Shown: one piece after another, positions 33,004 to 42,036 of the stretch
Layout: each line of letters starts with the position of its first letter
Numbering within the stretch: the stretch's first letter is position 1
NCBI RefSeq assembly: GCF_900177295.1
Contig: NZ_FWZX01000002.1
Coordinates: 342,124 to 406,123 of the forward strand
Origin: Tistlia consotensis USBA 355
GTDB lineage: Bacteria; Pseudomonadota; Alphaproteobacteria; Kiloniellales; DSM-21159
Direction of reading: 5' to 3'
Length of the DNA: 64,000 bases
Position numbers and translations under genes: made by a program
Notes under the pieces: model-generated
The model's input: only the letters and a program-made list of their open reading frames with translations
Told to the model about the DNA's origin: nothing
The model's database searches: none

Positions 33004-33966
33004 GTGACGAAACCGCTCGTGTTGCTGTTTTCCGGCCAGGGCAGCCAGACCTTCCACATGGGCCGCGAGCTCGTGCGCAGCGTCCCGGCGGTCGCCGATC
33101 GTTTCCACGCCCTCGACGCCGTCGCCCGCGGCCTCCTCGGCTTCTCGATCGCCGAGATCGTCTTCGATCCGGCACGCAAGCGCTTCGAGCCTTTCGATCG
33201 CCTGCTGCACTCGAACCCGGCGCTGTTCATGCTGCAGTTCGCGCTCGCCGATGCGCTGATCGCCGAGGGCGTCCGGCCGGCGGCCGTCATGGGCGCCAGC
33301 CTGGGCGAGATCGTCGCGCTGACCGTGGCCGGCGCGTTCGAACCGGCCGAGGCCCTGGAGCTGGTGATCGCGCTGGCCGAGGTTTCCGAGCGCCAGGGCG
33401 CCGCCGGCGGCCTGATCGCCGTGCTGGCGCCGCCGGCCATCGTCGACGAGCGGCCGGAGCTGTTCGAGGGCATCGAGGTCGCCGGCACCAGCGCCGAAGC
33501 GCACTTCGTCGCCGCCGGCCCGGCCGACCGCCTGGCGCGGCTGGAGAGGGTGCTGGGCGCCGAGGGCCAGGCCTGCCTGATCCTGCCGGTCCGCTTCGCC
33601 TTCCACTCCTCCTACATGGAGCCGCTGCGGCCGGCGCTGCAGGCGGTCTTCGCCGGCCTCGAGGGCCGGCCGCTCGACCTGCCGGTCGTGTCCTGCGTCA
33701 CGGCCGGAACCCTGGAGCGGCTGCCCGAGGGCCACCTCTGGCAGGTCGTGCGCGATCCGATGCGCCTCGCCGACGCTTTCCGCGGCCTGGAACGGCGTCA
33801 GGGCTCGCTGTTCGTCGACCTCGGCCCTTCGGGCACGATGTCGACCGTGGCGAAGTACAATCTGGCCGAGGGCGCCGGCTCGGAGGCGACGACCGTGATG
33901 AGCCTCTTCGGCAACGAGGTCGCGGCCTTCGAGGCCCTGCGCCGGCGGCTCGGCCTCGGCGGCTGA
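33004..33966 (+). CDS. Stand-alone acyltransferase, malonyl-CoA:ACP transacylase (FabD/PKS-AT) family
   Basis: 320 aa from GTG 33004 (TKPLVLLFSGQGSQTFHMG). GQGSQ is the oxyanion region, GASLGE carries the nucleophilic serine, and FAFHSSYMEPL carries the catalytic histidine. It is not in a fab cluster and no PKS or acyl-carrier protein lies nearby, so it is unlikely to be the housekeeping FabD. It may act in trans on a distant assembly line or as an acyl-editing hydrolase. Catalytic residues are intact. Confidence 0.85.
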   Translation: MTKPLVLLFSGQGSQTFHMGRELVRSVPAVADRFHALDAVARGLLGFSIAEIVFDPARKRFEPFDRLLHSNPALFMLQFALADALIAEGVRPAAVMGASLGEIVALTVAGAFEPAEALELVIALAEVSERQGAAGGLIAVLAPPAIVDERPELFEGIEVAGTSAEAHFVAAGPADRLARLERVLGAEGQACLILPVRFAFHSSYMEPLRPALQAVFAGLEGRPLDLPVVSCVTAGTLERLPEGHLWQVVRDPMRLADAFRGLERRQGSLFVDLGPSGTMSTVAKYNLAEGAGSEATTVMSLFGNEVAAFEALRRRLGLGG

Positions 33967-34180
33967 GCCGCCGGCCGGCTCCCGTCGGCGCCCGCCGTTC
34001 CTTTTGAGACAGCGACTGCCGCAGTCGAATGCGCGAGATGCGTGTATTTTGTAACAGCTGCTTCTCGTCGGCAAAAATTGGTCCATACTTTTAAAGGAGG
34101 TTTACAAAAGACAAAGAATAGAGCCGCGGCTGGGGTAGCAGAACGCCGACGTTCCAGGTGAAGTGCGTGGGGTTGGTCCG

Positions 34181-34831
34181 ATGTCCGCTTTCCCGCACAT
34201 GCTGAGTCGCCTGCAGGGTTCCGTCTCCCGGAAGTGGGACGATGCGGCCCTCTGGACCATGGCCGGCGCGCTGGCCGCAGGCGACCTCAAGGCCTGCGAC
34301 GTCATGATGGGCGAGCTCGGCAGCCCGCCGCCGGAGATGCTCTGGGGCCCGACCCTGGAGACCCTGCCGGAACCGCTGCTGGCCTTCCTTCTGGAGTGGT
34401 GGAACGAGGCTCGCGGCGCCGAGTTCGCGCCGCCGGTCGAGGTCGTCGATCCCTTCGCCCTCAGACCGGCCCTCGGCCATCTCTCGCTGCTCGACGTGGT
34501 CGACGGCGGCGCGGACTTCCGCTACCGCATTCACGGCTCGCTGACCGCGGCGCGGGCGCGCTGGGAGTGGACCGGGCGCAGGGTCAGCGAGATCGAGACG
34601 CCGATGCGCTTCTTCTTCCTGGTCAACTACCGGGCCGTGGTGCGGCGCCGGCTGCCGCTGTTCAGCACCCACACGCCGCCGATCAACGTGCGCATGACGG
34701 CCTGGCACCGGCTGATCCTGCCACTGCGCCGGGACGACACGGTCGAGCGCCTGCTGGTCGGCATCCTGCCGACCGATCGCCAGGACGCCCTGGCCGACGA
34801 GGACGCGCCGCCGCCCGGCCGGCCGACCTGA
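34181..34831 (+). CDS. PAS_5-type domain protein
   Basis: 216 aa. The central segment PLLAFLLEWWNEARGAEFAP, DPFALRPALGHLSLLDVVDG and DFRYRIHGSLTAARARWEWTGRRVS (cited in part) is the PAS_5 fold, with a ~50-residue N-terminal extension and an acidic-proline tail. ATG 34181; a GTG at 34163 would add six residues. The 214 bp before it are AT-richer and probably contain its promoter. The second such sensor in the window, only 3.3 kb from the first. Confidence 0.78.
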   Translation: MSAFPHMLSRLQGSVSRKWDDAALWTMAGALAAGDLKACDVMMGELGSPPPEMLWGPTLETLPEPLLAFLLEWWNEARGAEFAPPVEVVDPFALRPALGHLSLLDVVDGGADFRYRIHGSLTAARARWEWTGRRVSEIETPMRFFFLVNYRAVVRRRLPLFSTHTPPINVRMTAWHRLILPLRRDDTVERLLVGILPTDRQDALADEDAPPPGRPT

Positions 34832-34966
34832 GCGGCGGCCGGCCGGCATGGCGGCCGGCCGGCATGGCGGTTGGCGCCGGCCGACAATCCAGGCATCCTG
34901 CAGCGATCGGCCGCCGCGCCGCAGGGCAGCGGTGGGCCCGGCAGTGCAACCTGGGGAGCCGCTGCC

Positions 34967-35338
34967 ATGATGTCGATCTGGTCGCTGTTCGGGCCGTCGC
35001 GCGAGCGGCAGAGGCTCGACCTCGCGCTGCGGCGCTACGGCGTTCATCCGCAGCTGCTGGCCGATCCGGTCAAGCTGACCGTGCTGCGGCTGATCGGCCG
35101 CCATCCGGCGGAGGCGGCCATCGAGCGGGCTGCCGTGCTGATCGCCTACTGCCTGCTCGGCCCCGAGGACTTCGTCGAGGCCAATCCGCCCGGGCTGGCG
35201 GCCGAGCAGGAGCAGCGGCTCGGCCTCGCCCTCGAGGCGCCTCAGGGCGAGGATGCGCGCCTGGTCATGCTGTGCCTGCGCAGCGGCCTGGCGGAGAGCT
35301 CGATCGAGGCCCGCTTCGAGCTCGAGGACGTGCCCTGA
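34967..35338 (+). CDS. Hypothetical protein
   Basis: 123 aa. MMSIWSLFGPSRERQRLDLALRR is followed by helical sequence (LTVLRLIGRHPAEAAIERAAVLIAYCLLG). No signal peptide and no known motif. ATG 34967 has GGGGAGCC upstream; the frame is open to 34871 without similarity. Soluble or peripheral, unknown role. It converges with the DUF2794 gene, a terminator separating them. Confidence 0.65.
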   Translation: MMSIWSLFGPSRERQRLDLALRRYGVHPQLLADPVKLTVLRLIGRHPAEAAIERAAVLIAYCLLGPEDFVEANPPGLAAEQEQRLGLALEAPQGEDARLVMLCLRSGLAESSIEARFELEDVP

Positions 35339-35374
35339 GCCGGAGGCCCGGGCCCGGGGGCGAGGCCGGCAATG

Positions 35375-35395
35375 AAAAAGGGCCCCGAAGGCCCT
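35375..35395 (-). terminator. Rho-independent terminator of the DUF2794 gene
   Basis: On the minus strand AGGGCC-TTCGG-GGCCCT forms a 6-bp stem followed directly by TTTTT, a few bases after the stop at 35403. On the plus strand the same hairpin could also slow transcripts from the hypothetical gene ending at 35338. Confidence 0.8.
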
Positions 35396-35402
35396 GCGAA
35401 CT

Positions 35403-35759
35403 CTAGGAGACGACCTGGAGCTTGCGCTCGAAGGTCTTCAGCACCTCGCCCAGCGTCTTGGCGCGGGCGAGACGCTGTCCCTGGCTGAACAGAAGGTACT
35501 CCCCGCTCTTTGCCGCCCCGCCGACGCGCTTCGCGACGGCGAAGATCGGCCGCTCCTGGCTGTGGCGGAAGATCGAGAAGATCGCCGTGCCGGCGTGGTG
35601 ATCGATGGCGTAGTCGCGCCACTCGCCGCTCGCCACGCGCCGGCTGTAGACCGACAGCAGGGCGTTGAGCTCGGAGCGGGTGAAATAGACTGTCCGGGGT
35701 TGCTTCCGGCTCGGCGTGCGCAGCTGCGCGAAGTCCTGCAGACTGAGCAGCTGACCCAT
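35403..35759 (-). CDS. DUF2794 family protein
   Basis: 118 aa. The alphaproteobacterial DUF2794 signature covers nearly the whole length: VYFTRSELNALLSVYSRRVASGEWRDYAID, HAGTAIFSIFRHSQERPIFAVAK and LARAKTLGEVLKTFER (all cited in part). No catalytic motif is evident. The protein is small, soluble and conserved mainly in alphaproteobacteria, supporting the taxonomic reading. Monocistronic, with its own terminator. Confidence 0.9.
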   Translation of the reverse strand: MGQLLSLQDFAQLRTPSRKQPRTVYFTRSELNALLSVYSRRVASGEWRDYAIDHHAGTAIFSIFRHSQERPIFAVAKRVGGAAKSGEYLLFSQGQRLARAKTLGEVLKTFERKLQVVS

Positions 35760-35860
35760 CGCCGGTCCCCTTCGACTGTTGCATTCGCGTGACAGCGATG
35801 TTGGCGCAACAGGCCAGGAGCGTCCAGAGGATTCCCGGCCGCAGGAGGGGGACCGTGGGG

Positions 35861-36178
35861 TCAGTAGAGCAGGCGGGTGGCGCTCTTGGTCTCGTCCGCC
35901 TTGGTGTAGCAGGTGACGCCGCCGATCGTCCGGTAGCAGAACTCCGGCTGGGCCGGAATCCGGGCCTGCAGCTCCTGGTCGCTGAGGCAGTAGGCGTCGC
36001 CGCGCTCGGCGCGCAGCGACGAGCAGTCCTTGTCGGTCACCAGGCCGATGGCGTGGTCGGCCAGGGTCTTGTCGGTGGTCTGCAGGCTGGCCATGCCGAG
36101 GCCGGTCGAGACGAGCGTTTCCGGCCCGCAGGCGGCGAGCAGGCCGGCGAGACTGAGTGCTGCGAGAAGTCGGGTCAT
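35861..36178 (-). CDS. Hypothetical lipoprotein
   Basis: 105 aa. Lipobox LLAAC at residues 13-17 (SLAGLLAACGPE) makes Cys-17 the lipidated residue. The mature part has three further cysteines (DKDCSSL, AYCLSD, TCYT), which would allow disulfides in the periplasm. It probably sits in the outer membrane, since no aspartate follows the cysteine. Function unknown. Confidence 0.85.
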   Translation of the reverse strand: MTRLLAALSLAGLLAACGPETLVSTGLGMASLQTTDKTLADHAIGLVTDKDCSSLRAERGDAYCLSDQELQARIPAQPEFCYRTIGGVTCYTKADETKSATRLLY

Positions 36179-36411
36179 CGCTGGCTGGTCCGGACCTCCT
36201 GTCGGATCCGGAAGAGGCTAGCGGCGAGGGGTAAACAAAAGCTTAGCCCGCGGGCGGAGCCGCGGCCGCGCCCGCGGCATGCACGCCTCTTATCATCCGC
36301 GAAGCGCGGCGCTATGGTGGCGGCCCTTTCGCCAGGGGTGGCCGCGGCTGCCCCGACTTCGGAACCGAACGGCCGGGACGGCCGGGCCCAAGACGTCAGG
36401 ACGGGTGCAGC

Positions 36412-37053
36412 GTGGCAGATATCTTTCGCGAGGTCGACGAGGAGGTCCGGCAGGAGAAGCTGCTGCGCCTCTGGAAGCAGTACGGCCTCTACCTGGTCGC
36501 CGGAATCGTGCTGCTGATCGTCGCGGTCGGGGGCTGGAAGGGCTACGAGTCCTGGCAGGCCTCCCAGAGGCGCGACGCGGCCGACGCCTACGCCACCGCC
36601 CTGGCCAAGGCCAGCGGCGACGCCGCCGCGGCGCTCGACTCCCTGGAGAAGCAGGCGGCGCCGGCCGAGGACGGCTACGGCCTGCTGGCGGCGCTGCAGG
36701 CGGCCCGGCTGCGCGCCTCGGCGGGCGACGTCGAGGGCGCGGTCGCCGAGTGGGAGAAGATCCGAGACAGCGAGGACCTGCCGCGCGTCTACCGCGACAT
36801 GGCGGCGCTGCTGATCGTCGAGCACACCTTCAAGGACGCCGACGCCGAGCAGCTGGATGCCGACCTGACCCCGCTGCTCGACCCGGCCTCGCCGGTCCGG
36901 CCGAGCGCGATCGAGCTGTCGGCGCTGCTGGCCCTGCGCGAGGGCGACAACGCCACCGCGCGGACCCGGCTGAAGGAGCTGACCGACGACGCGTCCACGC
37001 CGCTCGGCCTGCGCCAGCGCGCAACCCAGCTGCTCGGCACCCTTCCGGAGTAG
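36412..37053 (+). CDS. Membrane-anchored TPR protein, YfgM-like
   Basis: 213 aa from GTG 36412. A single membrane helix (YGLYLVAGIVLLIVAVGGWKGY near residues 25-45, cited in part) after an acidic N-terminus, then helical TPR-like repeats in the periplasm. The organisation and the position directly before bamB (4-bp gap) match YfgM, an ancillary SecYEG-associated factor. Cotranscription with bamB is expected. Alternative starts were not convincing. Confidence 0.85.
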   Translation: MADIFREVDEEVRQEKLLRLWKQYGLYLVAGIVLLIVAVGGWKGYESWQASQRRDAADAYATALAKASGDAAAALDSLEKQAAPAEDGYGLLAALQAARLRASAGDVEGAVAEWEKIRDSEDLPRVYRDMAALLIVEHTFKDADAEQLDADLTPLLDPASPVRPSAIELSALLALREGDNATARTRLKELTDDASTPLGLRQRATQLLGTLPE

Positions 37054-37057
37054 CGCC

Positions 37058-38380
37058 TTGCCCAGCCGTGTCCTTCTGGCCTCGCTCCTGGCCCTGCTGC
37101 TGAGCGGGTGCGGTCTCGCCGACGATTGGTTCGGCGCTCCCGAGGATCCGCCGCTGCCCGGGCAGCGCATCGACGTGCTGACCCAGATCGGCGGCCTGGA
37201 GGCCGATCCGGCGGCGGCCTCGCTGCCGGTCGTGCTGCCGCCGGCGCAGTCGCTCGACTGGCCGCAGGCGGGCGGCAACGCCGAGCACGACCCCGGCCAC
37301 CGCACGCTCGACGGCCCGCTCTCGGTCGTCTGGCGGGTCGACATCGGCCAGGGCAACGAGGACAACGCCCGGCTGCTCGCCCAGCCGGTGGTGGCGGACG
37401 GCCGGATCTACACGCTGGACTCGGTCTCGGTGGTCACCGCCTTCGACGCGGCCACGGGCAAGCAGATCTGGCGGCACGACCTGACGCCCGAAGGCGACGA
37501 CACCGGCTTCTACGGCGGCGGCCTCGCGCTCGAAGGCGGCCGGCTGTTCGTGACCACCGGCTTCGGTGCGGTCTTCGCCCTCGACGCCGCCAGCGGCAAG
37601 CAGGTCTGGGAGGAGCGCCACGGCGTGCCGATCCACTCGGCGCCGACCGTCGCCGCCGGACGTGTCTTCGTGGTCACCATCGACAACGAGATGCGCTGCC
37701 TGGCCGCCGACGACGGGCGGCTGCTCTGGACCGGCAACGGGGTCGAGGAGCAGGCCGGCCTGATCGGCGCGGCCGCCCCGGTGATCTCCGGCGCCACGGT
37801 GATCGCGCCCTACACCTCGGGCGAGCTCGCCGCGATGCGCATGGAGAACGGCCGCGACCTCTGGGACTTCAGCCTGGCCGCGATCCGCCGCTCGGCCCAG
37901 GTCGCCGACATCGGCCAGATCGTCGGCCAGCCGGTGGTCCACGACGACCGGGTCTACGCGGTCAGCCACTCCGGCCGCGCCGCAGCGATCGACCTGCGGC
38001 AGGGCGTCCGCGCCTGGGAGGTCGACGCCGGCGGCATCGAGATGCCGCTGGTGCTCGGCGACTTCGTGTTCCTGGTGACCAACGAGCAGCGGCTCGCGGC
38101 GATCGTGCGCAGCAACGGACGCATCCGCTGGGTCACGGACCTGCCGCGCTACGAGGACCCGGAGAACAAGAGCGGGCCGATCCGCTGGTTCGGACCGCTC
38201 GCCGGCAGCGGCCGGCTGCTGCTCGCCAGCGACACCGGCAAGCTGATCTTCGTGGCACCGGACAGCGGCTCGGTGCTGAGCCAGATGGACCTGCCCGGCA
38301 ATGTCGCGGTCAACCCGATCATCGCCGACGACACGCTCTACATCGAGACCGCGGCGGGCGAGCTGATCGCCCTGCGATAG
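37058..38380 (+). CDS. bamB: Outer-membrane assembly lipoprotein BamB
   Basis: 440 aa. Lipobox LLLSGCG near residue 18, then a PQQ-type eight-bladed propeller with repeats such as VTAFDAATGKQIWR, VFALDAASGKQVWE and RCLAADDGRLLWTG. It is the propeller subunit of the BAM complex that inserts beta-barrel proteins such as the omptin in this window. The only suitable start is TTG 37058, 4 bp after the TPR gene. The yfgM-bamB-der order is the conserved context, interrupted here by a methyltransferase and palindromes. Confidence 0.92.
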   Translation: MPSRVLLASLLALLLSGCGLADDWFGAPEDPPLPGQRIDVLTQIGGLEADPAAASLPVVLPPAQSLDWPQAGGNAEHDPGHRTLDGPLSVVWRVDIGQGNEDNARLLAQPVVADGRIYTLDSVSVVTAFDAATGKQIWRHDLTPEGDDTGFYGGGLALEGGRLFVTTGFGAVFALDAASGKQVWEERHGVPIHSAPTVAAGRVFVVTIDNEMRCLAADDGRLLWTGNGVEEQAGLIGAAAPVISGATVIAPYTSGELAAMRMENGRDLWDFSLAAIRRSAQVADIGQIVGQPVVHDDRVYAVSHSGRAAAIDLRQGVRAWEVDAGGIEMPLVLGDFVFLVTNEQRLAAIVRSNGRIRWVTDLPRYEDPENKSGPIRWFGPLAGSGRLLLASDTGKLIFVAPDSGSVLSQMDLPGNVAVNPIIADDTLYIETAAGELIALR

Positions 38381-38409
38381 GGCCGGGCGGCGCGGCGGAG
38401 GCGAGGCGG

Positions 38410-39174
38410 ATGACCGTTCATCGCGCGGCGGCGGAAGGCTTCCAGGCCCAGGCGACGACCTATGCCAGGGGCCGGCCGGACTATCCGCCGGCGGTGGCTG
38501 GCTGGCTGCGCGACGACCTCGGCCTCGCTGCGGGCGGGATCGTCGTCGATCTCGGCGCCGGCACCGGGAAGTTCCTGCCCAGGCTGCTCGCGACCGGGGC
38601 GACCGTGCTGGCCGTCGAGCCGGTGGCCGGGATGCGGGCCGAGCTGACCGCGCGCCATCCGGAGGTCGAGGCCAGGGCCTGCAGCGCCGACGCGATCCCG
38701 CTCGCCGACGCCTCGCTCGACGCCGTGGTCTGCGCCCAGGCCTTCCACTGGTTCGCGAACCGTCGCGCGCTGGCCGAGATCCGCCGGGTGCTGAAGCCGG
38801 GCGGGCGGCTCGGGCTGATCTGGAACGTGCGCGACGAGAGCGTCGACTGGGTCGCCGCGCTGACCCGCATCCTGGAGCCCTACGAGGGCGACACGCCGCG
38901 CTTCCGCTCGCTCGACTGGAGCCTGTTCCCGGCCGACGGCTTCGGGCCGCTGGTCGAGCGGCGCTATCCCCAGGGCCACAGCGGCCCGGCCGAGCAGGTG
39001 ATTCTGGACCGCATGCTCTCGGTCAGCTTCATCGCGGCGCTGCCGGCGGAGGAGCGCGAGGCGGTCGCCGCGGCGATCCGCCGGCTGATCGCGGCGACGC
39101 CGGCGCTCGCCGGCCGGGCCGAGGTGACCTTCCCCTACGAGACCCGCGCCTACAGCTGCACGAAACTGGCCTGA
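38410..39174 (+). CDS. Class I SAM-dependent methyltransferase
   Basis: 254 aa. YARGRPDYPPAVAGWL at the start, motif I VVDLGAGTGKFLPRL, AVEPVAGM and the motif-IV segment AVVCAQAFHWFANRRAL. The family acts on small molecules. ATG 38410 follows AGGCGG. It intrudes between bamB and der, which are normally adjacent in these bacteria. Substrate unknown. Confidence 0.88.
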   Translation: MTVHRAAAEGFQAQATTYARGRPDYPPAVAGWLRDDLGLAAGGIVVDLGAGTGKFLPRLLATGATVLAVEPVAGMRAELTARHPEVEARACSADAIPLADASLDAVVCAQAFHWFANRRALAEIRRVLKPGGRLGLIWNVRDESVDWVAALTRILEPYEGDTPRFRSLDWSLFPADGFGPLVERRYPQGHSGPAEQVILDRMLSVSFIAALPAEEREAVAAAIRRLIAATPALAGRAEVTFPYETRAYSCTKLA

Positions 39175-39241
39175 AGGGCTCCGGCCCGCATTTGCCGGCT
39201 TTCCGCCCCCGAGCTTGCTTCCGGGGCGGTGCGGCCTTACC

Positions 39242-39308
39242 TCTAGACCGGATCGTAGCCCATCGAAGCCGCTCACGGCTTCGATGGGTTACGTGAATCT
39301 GGTCTAGA
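39242..39308. repeat. Large palindrome 1 between methyltransferase and der
   Basis: A 67-bp dyad. Inner arms 39255-39271 and 39276-39292 match at 16 of 17 positions around a 4-base loop; the outer TCTAGACC (39242-39249) pairs with GGTCTAGA (39301-39308). It is flanked by the rare tetranucleotide CTAG and separated from the second palindrome by 10 bp. No T-tract, so it is not a simple terminator. Confidence 0.9.
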
Positions 39309-39318
39309 TCATATAGTT

Positions 39319-39380
39319 AGAGCAGATTCAGACGACCTCATGGGATCGCAGCGCGATCCCATGAGGTCGTCATCTGCTCT
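39319..39380. repeat. Large palindrome 2 just upstream of der
   Basis: A 62-bp dyad. Perfect 19-bp inner arms (39331-39349 and 39353-39371) around AGC and perfect 9-bp outer arms AGAGCAGAT/ATCTGCTCT, with a 3-base asymmetry. It ends 30 bp before the der start, so it may lie in the der leader. The sequence differs from palindrome 1 but shares the CTAG-bounded design. Confidence 0.9.
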
Positions 39381-39410
39381 AGCGGCTCCCGCGCTCCCCG
39401 AACGGATCCC

Positions 39411-40802
39411 ATGTCCTTCACCCTCGCCATCGTCGGCCGTCCCAACGTCGGCAAGTCCACGCTGTTCAACCGCCTGGTCGGCAAGCGCCTGGCGCTGGTC
39501 GACGACCAGCCGGGCGTGACGCGCGACCGGCGCGAGGGCGACGCGCGCCTCTTCGACCTGCATTTCCGCGTCTTCGACACCGCCGGCCTGGAGGACGTCA
39601 CCGACGACAGCCTGGAGGCACGCATGCGCCGCCAGACCGAGGCGGCGATCGAGCAGGCCGACGCCGCCCTCTTCCTGGTCGACGCGCGCGCCGGGGTGAC
39701 GCCGCTCGACGCGCACTTCGCCGACCTGATGCGCCGGGCCCGCACGCCGGTCCTGCTGGCCGCCAACAAGTGCGAGGGCAAGGCCGGCGAGCCCGGCCTC
39801 TACGAGGCCTTCGGCCTCGGCCTCGGCGAGCCGATCGCGCTGTCGGCGGAGCACGGCCTGGGCATGGACGAGCTCTACGACTTCCTGCGCCCCCTGATCG
39901 AGGCCAAGGAGGGCGCGCTCTACCCGGACGAGGACGACGCGGAGGCCGAGGCCGACAGCGGCGAGGAGGATGAGGGTGAGGAGGCGCCGCGCGGGCCGGT
40001 GCAGCTCGCCGTGGTCGGCCGGCCGAACGTCGGCAAGTCGACCCTGGTCAACCGCCTGCTCGGCGAGGACCGCATGCTGACCGGTCCCGAGGCCGGCATC
40101 ACCCGGGACTCGATCTCGGTCGACTGGACCTGGCAGGACAGGGCGGTGCGCCTGATCGACACCGCCGGCCTGCGCCGCCGCGCCCGCATCGACGACAAGG
40201 TCGAGCGGCTCTCGGCCGCCGACAGCAAGCGGGCGATCGACTACGCCCAGGTCGTGGTCCTGCTGCTCGACGCGACCCTCGGCCTGGAAAAGCAGGACCT
40301 GACCATTGCTCGCACCGTGGTCGAGGAAGGCCGCGCCCTGGTCATCGCGCTCAACAAGTGGGACGCGGTCGAGGACCGGGCCGTCGCGCTACGCCAGGTC
40401 GAGAACCGGCTCGAGCGCTCCTTCCCGCAGACCAGGGGCATCCCGGTGGTCGCGCTCTCGGCGCTCGAGGGGCGCGGCCTCGACAAGCTGATGCGTGCGG
40501 TCTTCCAGGCCTACGAGATCTGGAACAAGCGCCTCGCGACGGCGCCGCTCAACCGCTGGCTCCAGGCGGTCTCGGCCCAGCACCCGCCGCCGGCGCCGGG
40601 CGGCCGGCGCATCCGCCTGAAGTACATGACCCAGGCACGCTCGCGGCCGCCGACCTTCGCGATCCACTGTTCGAATCCCGACGACCTGCCGCCGAGCTAC
40701 CTGCGCTACCTGGAGAACCAGCTGCGCCTGGACTTCGACATGCCCGGCACGCCGATCCGCATCCATCTCAAGAAACAGAAGAACCCCTATGCTGACGGCT
40801 GA
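39411..40802 (+). CDS. der: Ribosome-biogenesis GTPase Der (EngA)
   Basis: 463 aa. Two tandem G domains, each with [10 protein letters not shown] (residues ~9-18 and ~204-213), DTAGL switch II and NK(C/W)D-type G4 motifs (AANKCEG, ALNKWDA), followed by the KH-like C-terminal domain. The acidic linker [19 protein letters not shown] separates the G domains. Essential for 50S assembly. A full-length, unbroken gene. Confidence 0.97.
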   Translation: MSFTLAIVGRPNVGKSTLFNRLVGKRLALVDDQPGVTRDRREGDARLFDLHFRVFDTAGLEDVTDDSLEARMRRQTEAAIEQADAALFLVDARAGVTPLDAHFADLMRRARTPVLLAANKCEGKAGEPGLYEAFGLGLGEPIALSAEHGLGMDELYDFLRPLIEAKEGALYPDEDDAEAEADSGEEDEGEEAPRGPVQLAVVGRPNVGKSTLVNRLLGEDRMLTGPEAGITRDSISVDWTWQDRAVRLIDTAGLRRRARIDDKVERLSAADSKRAIDYAQVVVLLLDATLGLEKQDLTIARTVVEEGRALVIALNKWDAVEDRAVALRQVENRLERSFPQTRGIPVVALSALEGRGLDKLMRAVFQAYEIWNKRLATAPLNRWLQAVSAQHPPPAPGGRRIRLKYMTQARSRPPTFAIHCSNPDDLPPSYLRYLENQLRLDFDMPGTPIRIHLKKQKNPYADG

Positions 40803-40859
40803 GGCCTCGACCCCATATTGAGCGTTGGGCAAGGACCAACCGCTGCGAGGAGGAGAGCC

Positions 40860-41249
40860 ATGGAGGACGAGGCCAGGGTCGAGGACAAGGGCAGCGGCCA
40901 CCGCATCGAGATCGAGCCGTCGCCCGACCGCGTGATCGTCACCTTCGCCGGCGAGACCGTCGCCGACAGCAAGCGCGCGCTGCTGCTCCACGAGACCGGC
41001 CACAAGCCGGTCGCCTACCTGCCGATCGAGGACGTGCGCCAGGGCGTGCTCCAGCCCAGCGACCGCACGACCCACTGCCCCTTCAAGGGCGACGCCGCCT
41101 ATTTCCACCTGAAGGCCGGCGGCAGGATCGCCGAGGACGCCGTCTGGACCTACCCGACGCCCTACGGCTCGGTCGCCGAGATCGAGAACCGCGTCGCCTT
41201 CTACGTCGGCAGGATCGACGGCCTGGAGCAGCGCTTCGAGAAGGCGTGA
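40860..41249 (+). CDS. DUF427 domain-containing protein
   Basis: 129 aa. RVIVTFAGETVADSKRALLLHETG, VAYLPIEDVR, CPFKGDAAYFHL and ENRVAFYVGRIDGL are the conserved segments of the small DUF427 barrel. Function unknown. ATG 40860 follows a strong GAGGAGGAG. It is 57 bp downstream of der on the same strand and probably shares the transcript. Confidence 0.9.
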   Translation: MEDEARVEDKGSGHRIEIEPSPDRVIVTFAGETVADSKRALLLHETGHKPVAYLPIEDVRQGVLQPSDRTTHCPFKGDAAYFHLKAGGRIAEDAVWTYPTPYGSVAEIENRVAFYVGRIDGLEQRFEKA

Positions 41250-41254
41250 GGCCG

Positions 41255-41278
41255 CCCCTCTCCCCTCGGGGAGAAGGG
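41255..41278. terminator. Terminator-like hairpin between convergent genes
   Basis: An 11-bp stem with one or two mismatches (CCCCTCTCCCC / GGGGAGAAGGG) and a two-base turn sits between the stop of the DUF427 gene (41249) and that of the convergent SDR (41284). It probably stops both transcripts, although no T-run follows. Confidence 0.5.
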
Positions 41279-41283
41279 TCCTG

Positions 41284-42036
41284 CTATCCCGTCACTGCGA
41301 CGATCTCGCCGATCCGCTCGCAGGCCGGCGAGAGCAGCGGCAGCAGCTGCGCCGCGATCGCCTCGGGCTTCGCCAGGGTCTCCTGATCCTCGCCGGGGAA
41401 GCCCTGGCGGCGCAGGGCCGTCGCCATCGGCGGCGGGCAGGCGAGGTTGGCCTTGACGCCGAAGCGCCGGATCTCTTCGGCATAGGAGCGCACCAGCACC
41501 TCGAGCGCGGCCTTGCTGCCGGCGTAGAGCGACCAGTAGGCGGTCGCCAGCCTAGCCCGCACGTCCGTGATGAACAGCGCCCGGCCGGCGGCCGAGCGGC
41601 GCAGCAGCGGGTCGAGGCTGCGGATCAGGCGGTAGTTGGCGGTCGTGTTGACCGCATAGACCTCGTCCCAGACCTTCGGCGGCAGATGGCCGACCGGGGA
41701 GAACTGCCCGAGGATGCCGGCGCAGCCGGCCAGGCCGTCGAGCCGGCCGAAGCGCTCGTAGAGCGCGGCGCCGAGCTGATCGATCCTGTCGCCCTGGCGC
41801 AGGTCCAGCGGCACCAGGGTCGGCTTGGCGCCGCCGGCCGCGACGATCTCGTCGTCCAGCTCCTCCAGGGCGCCGACGGTGCGCGCGGTCAGGATGCAGT
41901 GCGCGCCCTCGGCGGCCAGCGCCTTGGCCAGCGCCCGGCCGAGGCCGCGCGAGGCGCCGGTCACCAGCACCAGCCGGCGGTCCTCCTCCTGGGCAGCCGG
42001 GGTCGCGTCGGCGGGGTCCGGGGTATCAACGGGCAC
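41284..42036 (-). CDS. SDR-family oxidoreductase
   Basis: 250 aa from GTG 42036, chosen because GGAGG stands five bases before it. TGASRGLGRALA is the cofactor motif, CAGILG replaces NAG, and SLYAGSKAALE carries the YxxxK catalytic pair. It is the last gene of the minus-strand run that begins at dnaB and overlaps the DUF2937 stop by 11 bp. Substrate unknown. Confidence 0.88.
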   Translation of the reverse strand: MPVDTPDPADATPAAQEEDRRLVLVTGASRGLGRALAKALAAEGAHCILTARTVGALEELDDEIVAAGGAKPTLVPLDLRQGDRIDQLGAALYERFGRLDGLAGCAGILGQFSPVGHLPPKVWDEVYAVNTTANYRLIRSLDPLLRRSAAGRALFITDVRARLATAYWSLYAGSKAALEVLVRSYAEEIRRFGVKANLACPPPMATALRRQGFPGEDQETLAKPEAIAAQLLPLLSPACERIGEIVAVTG

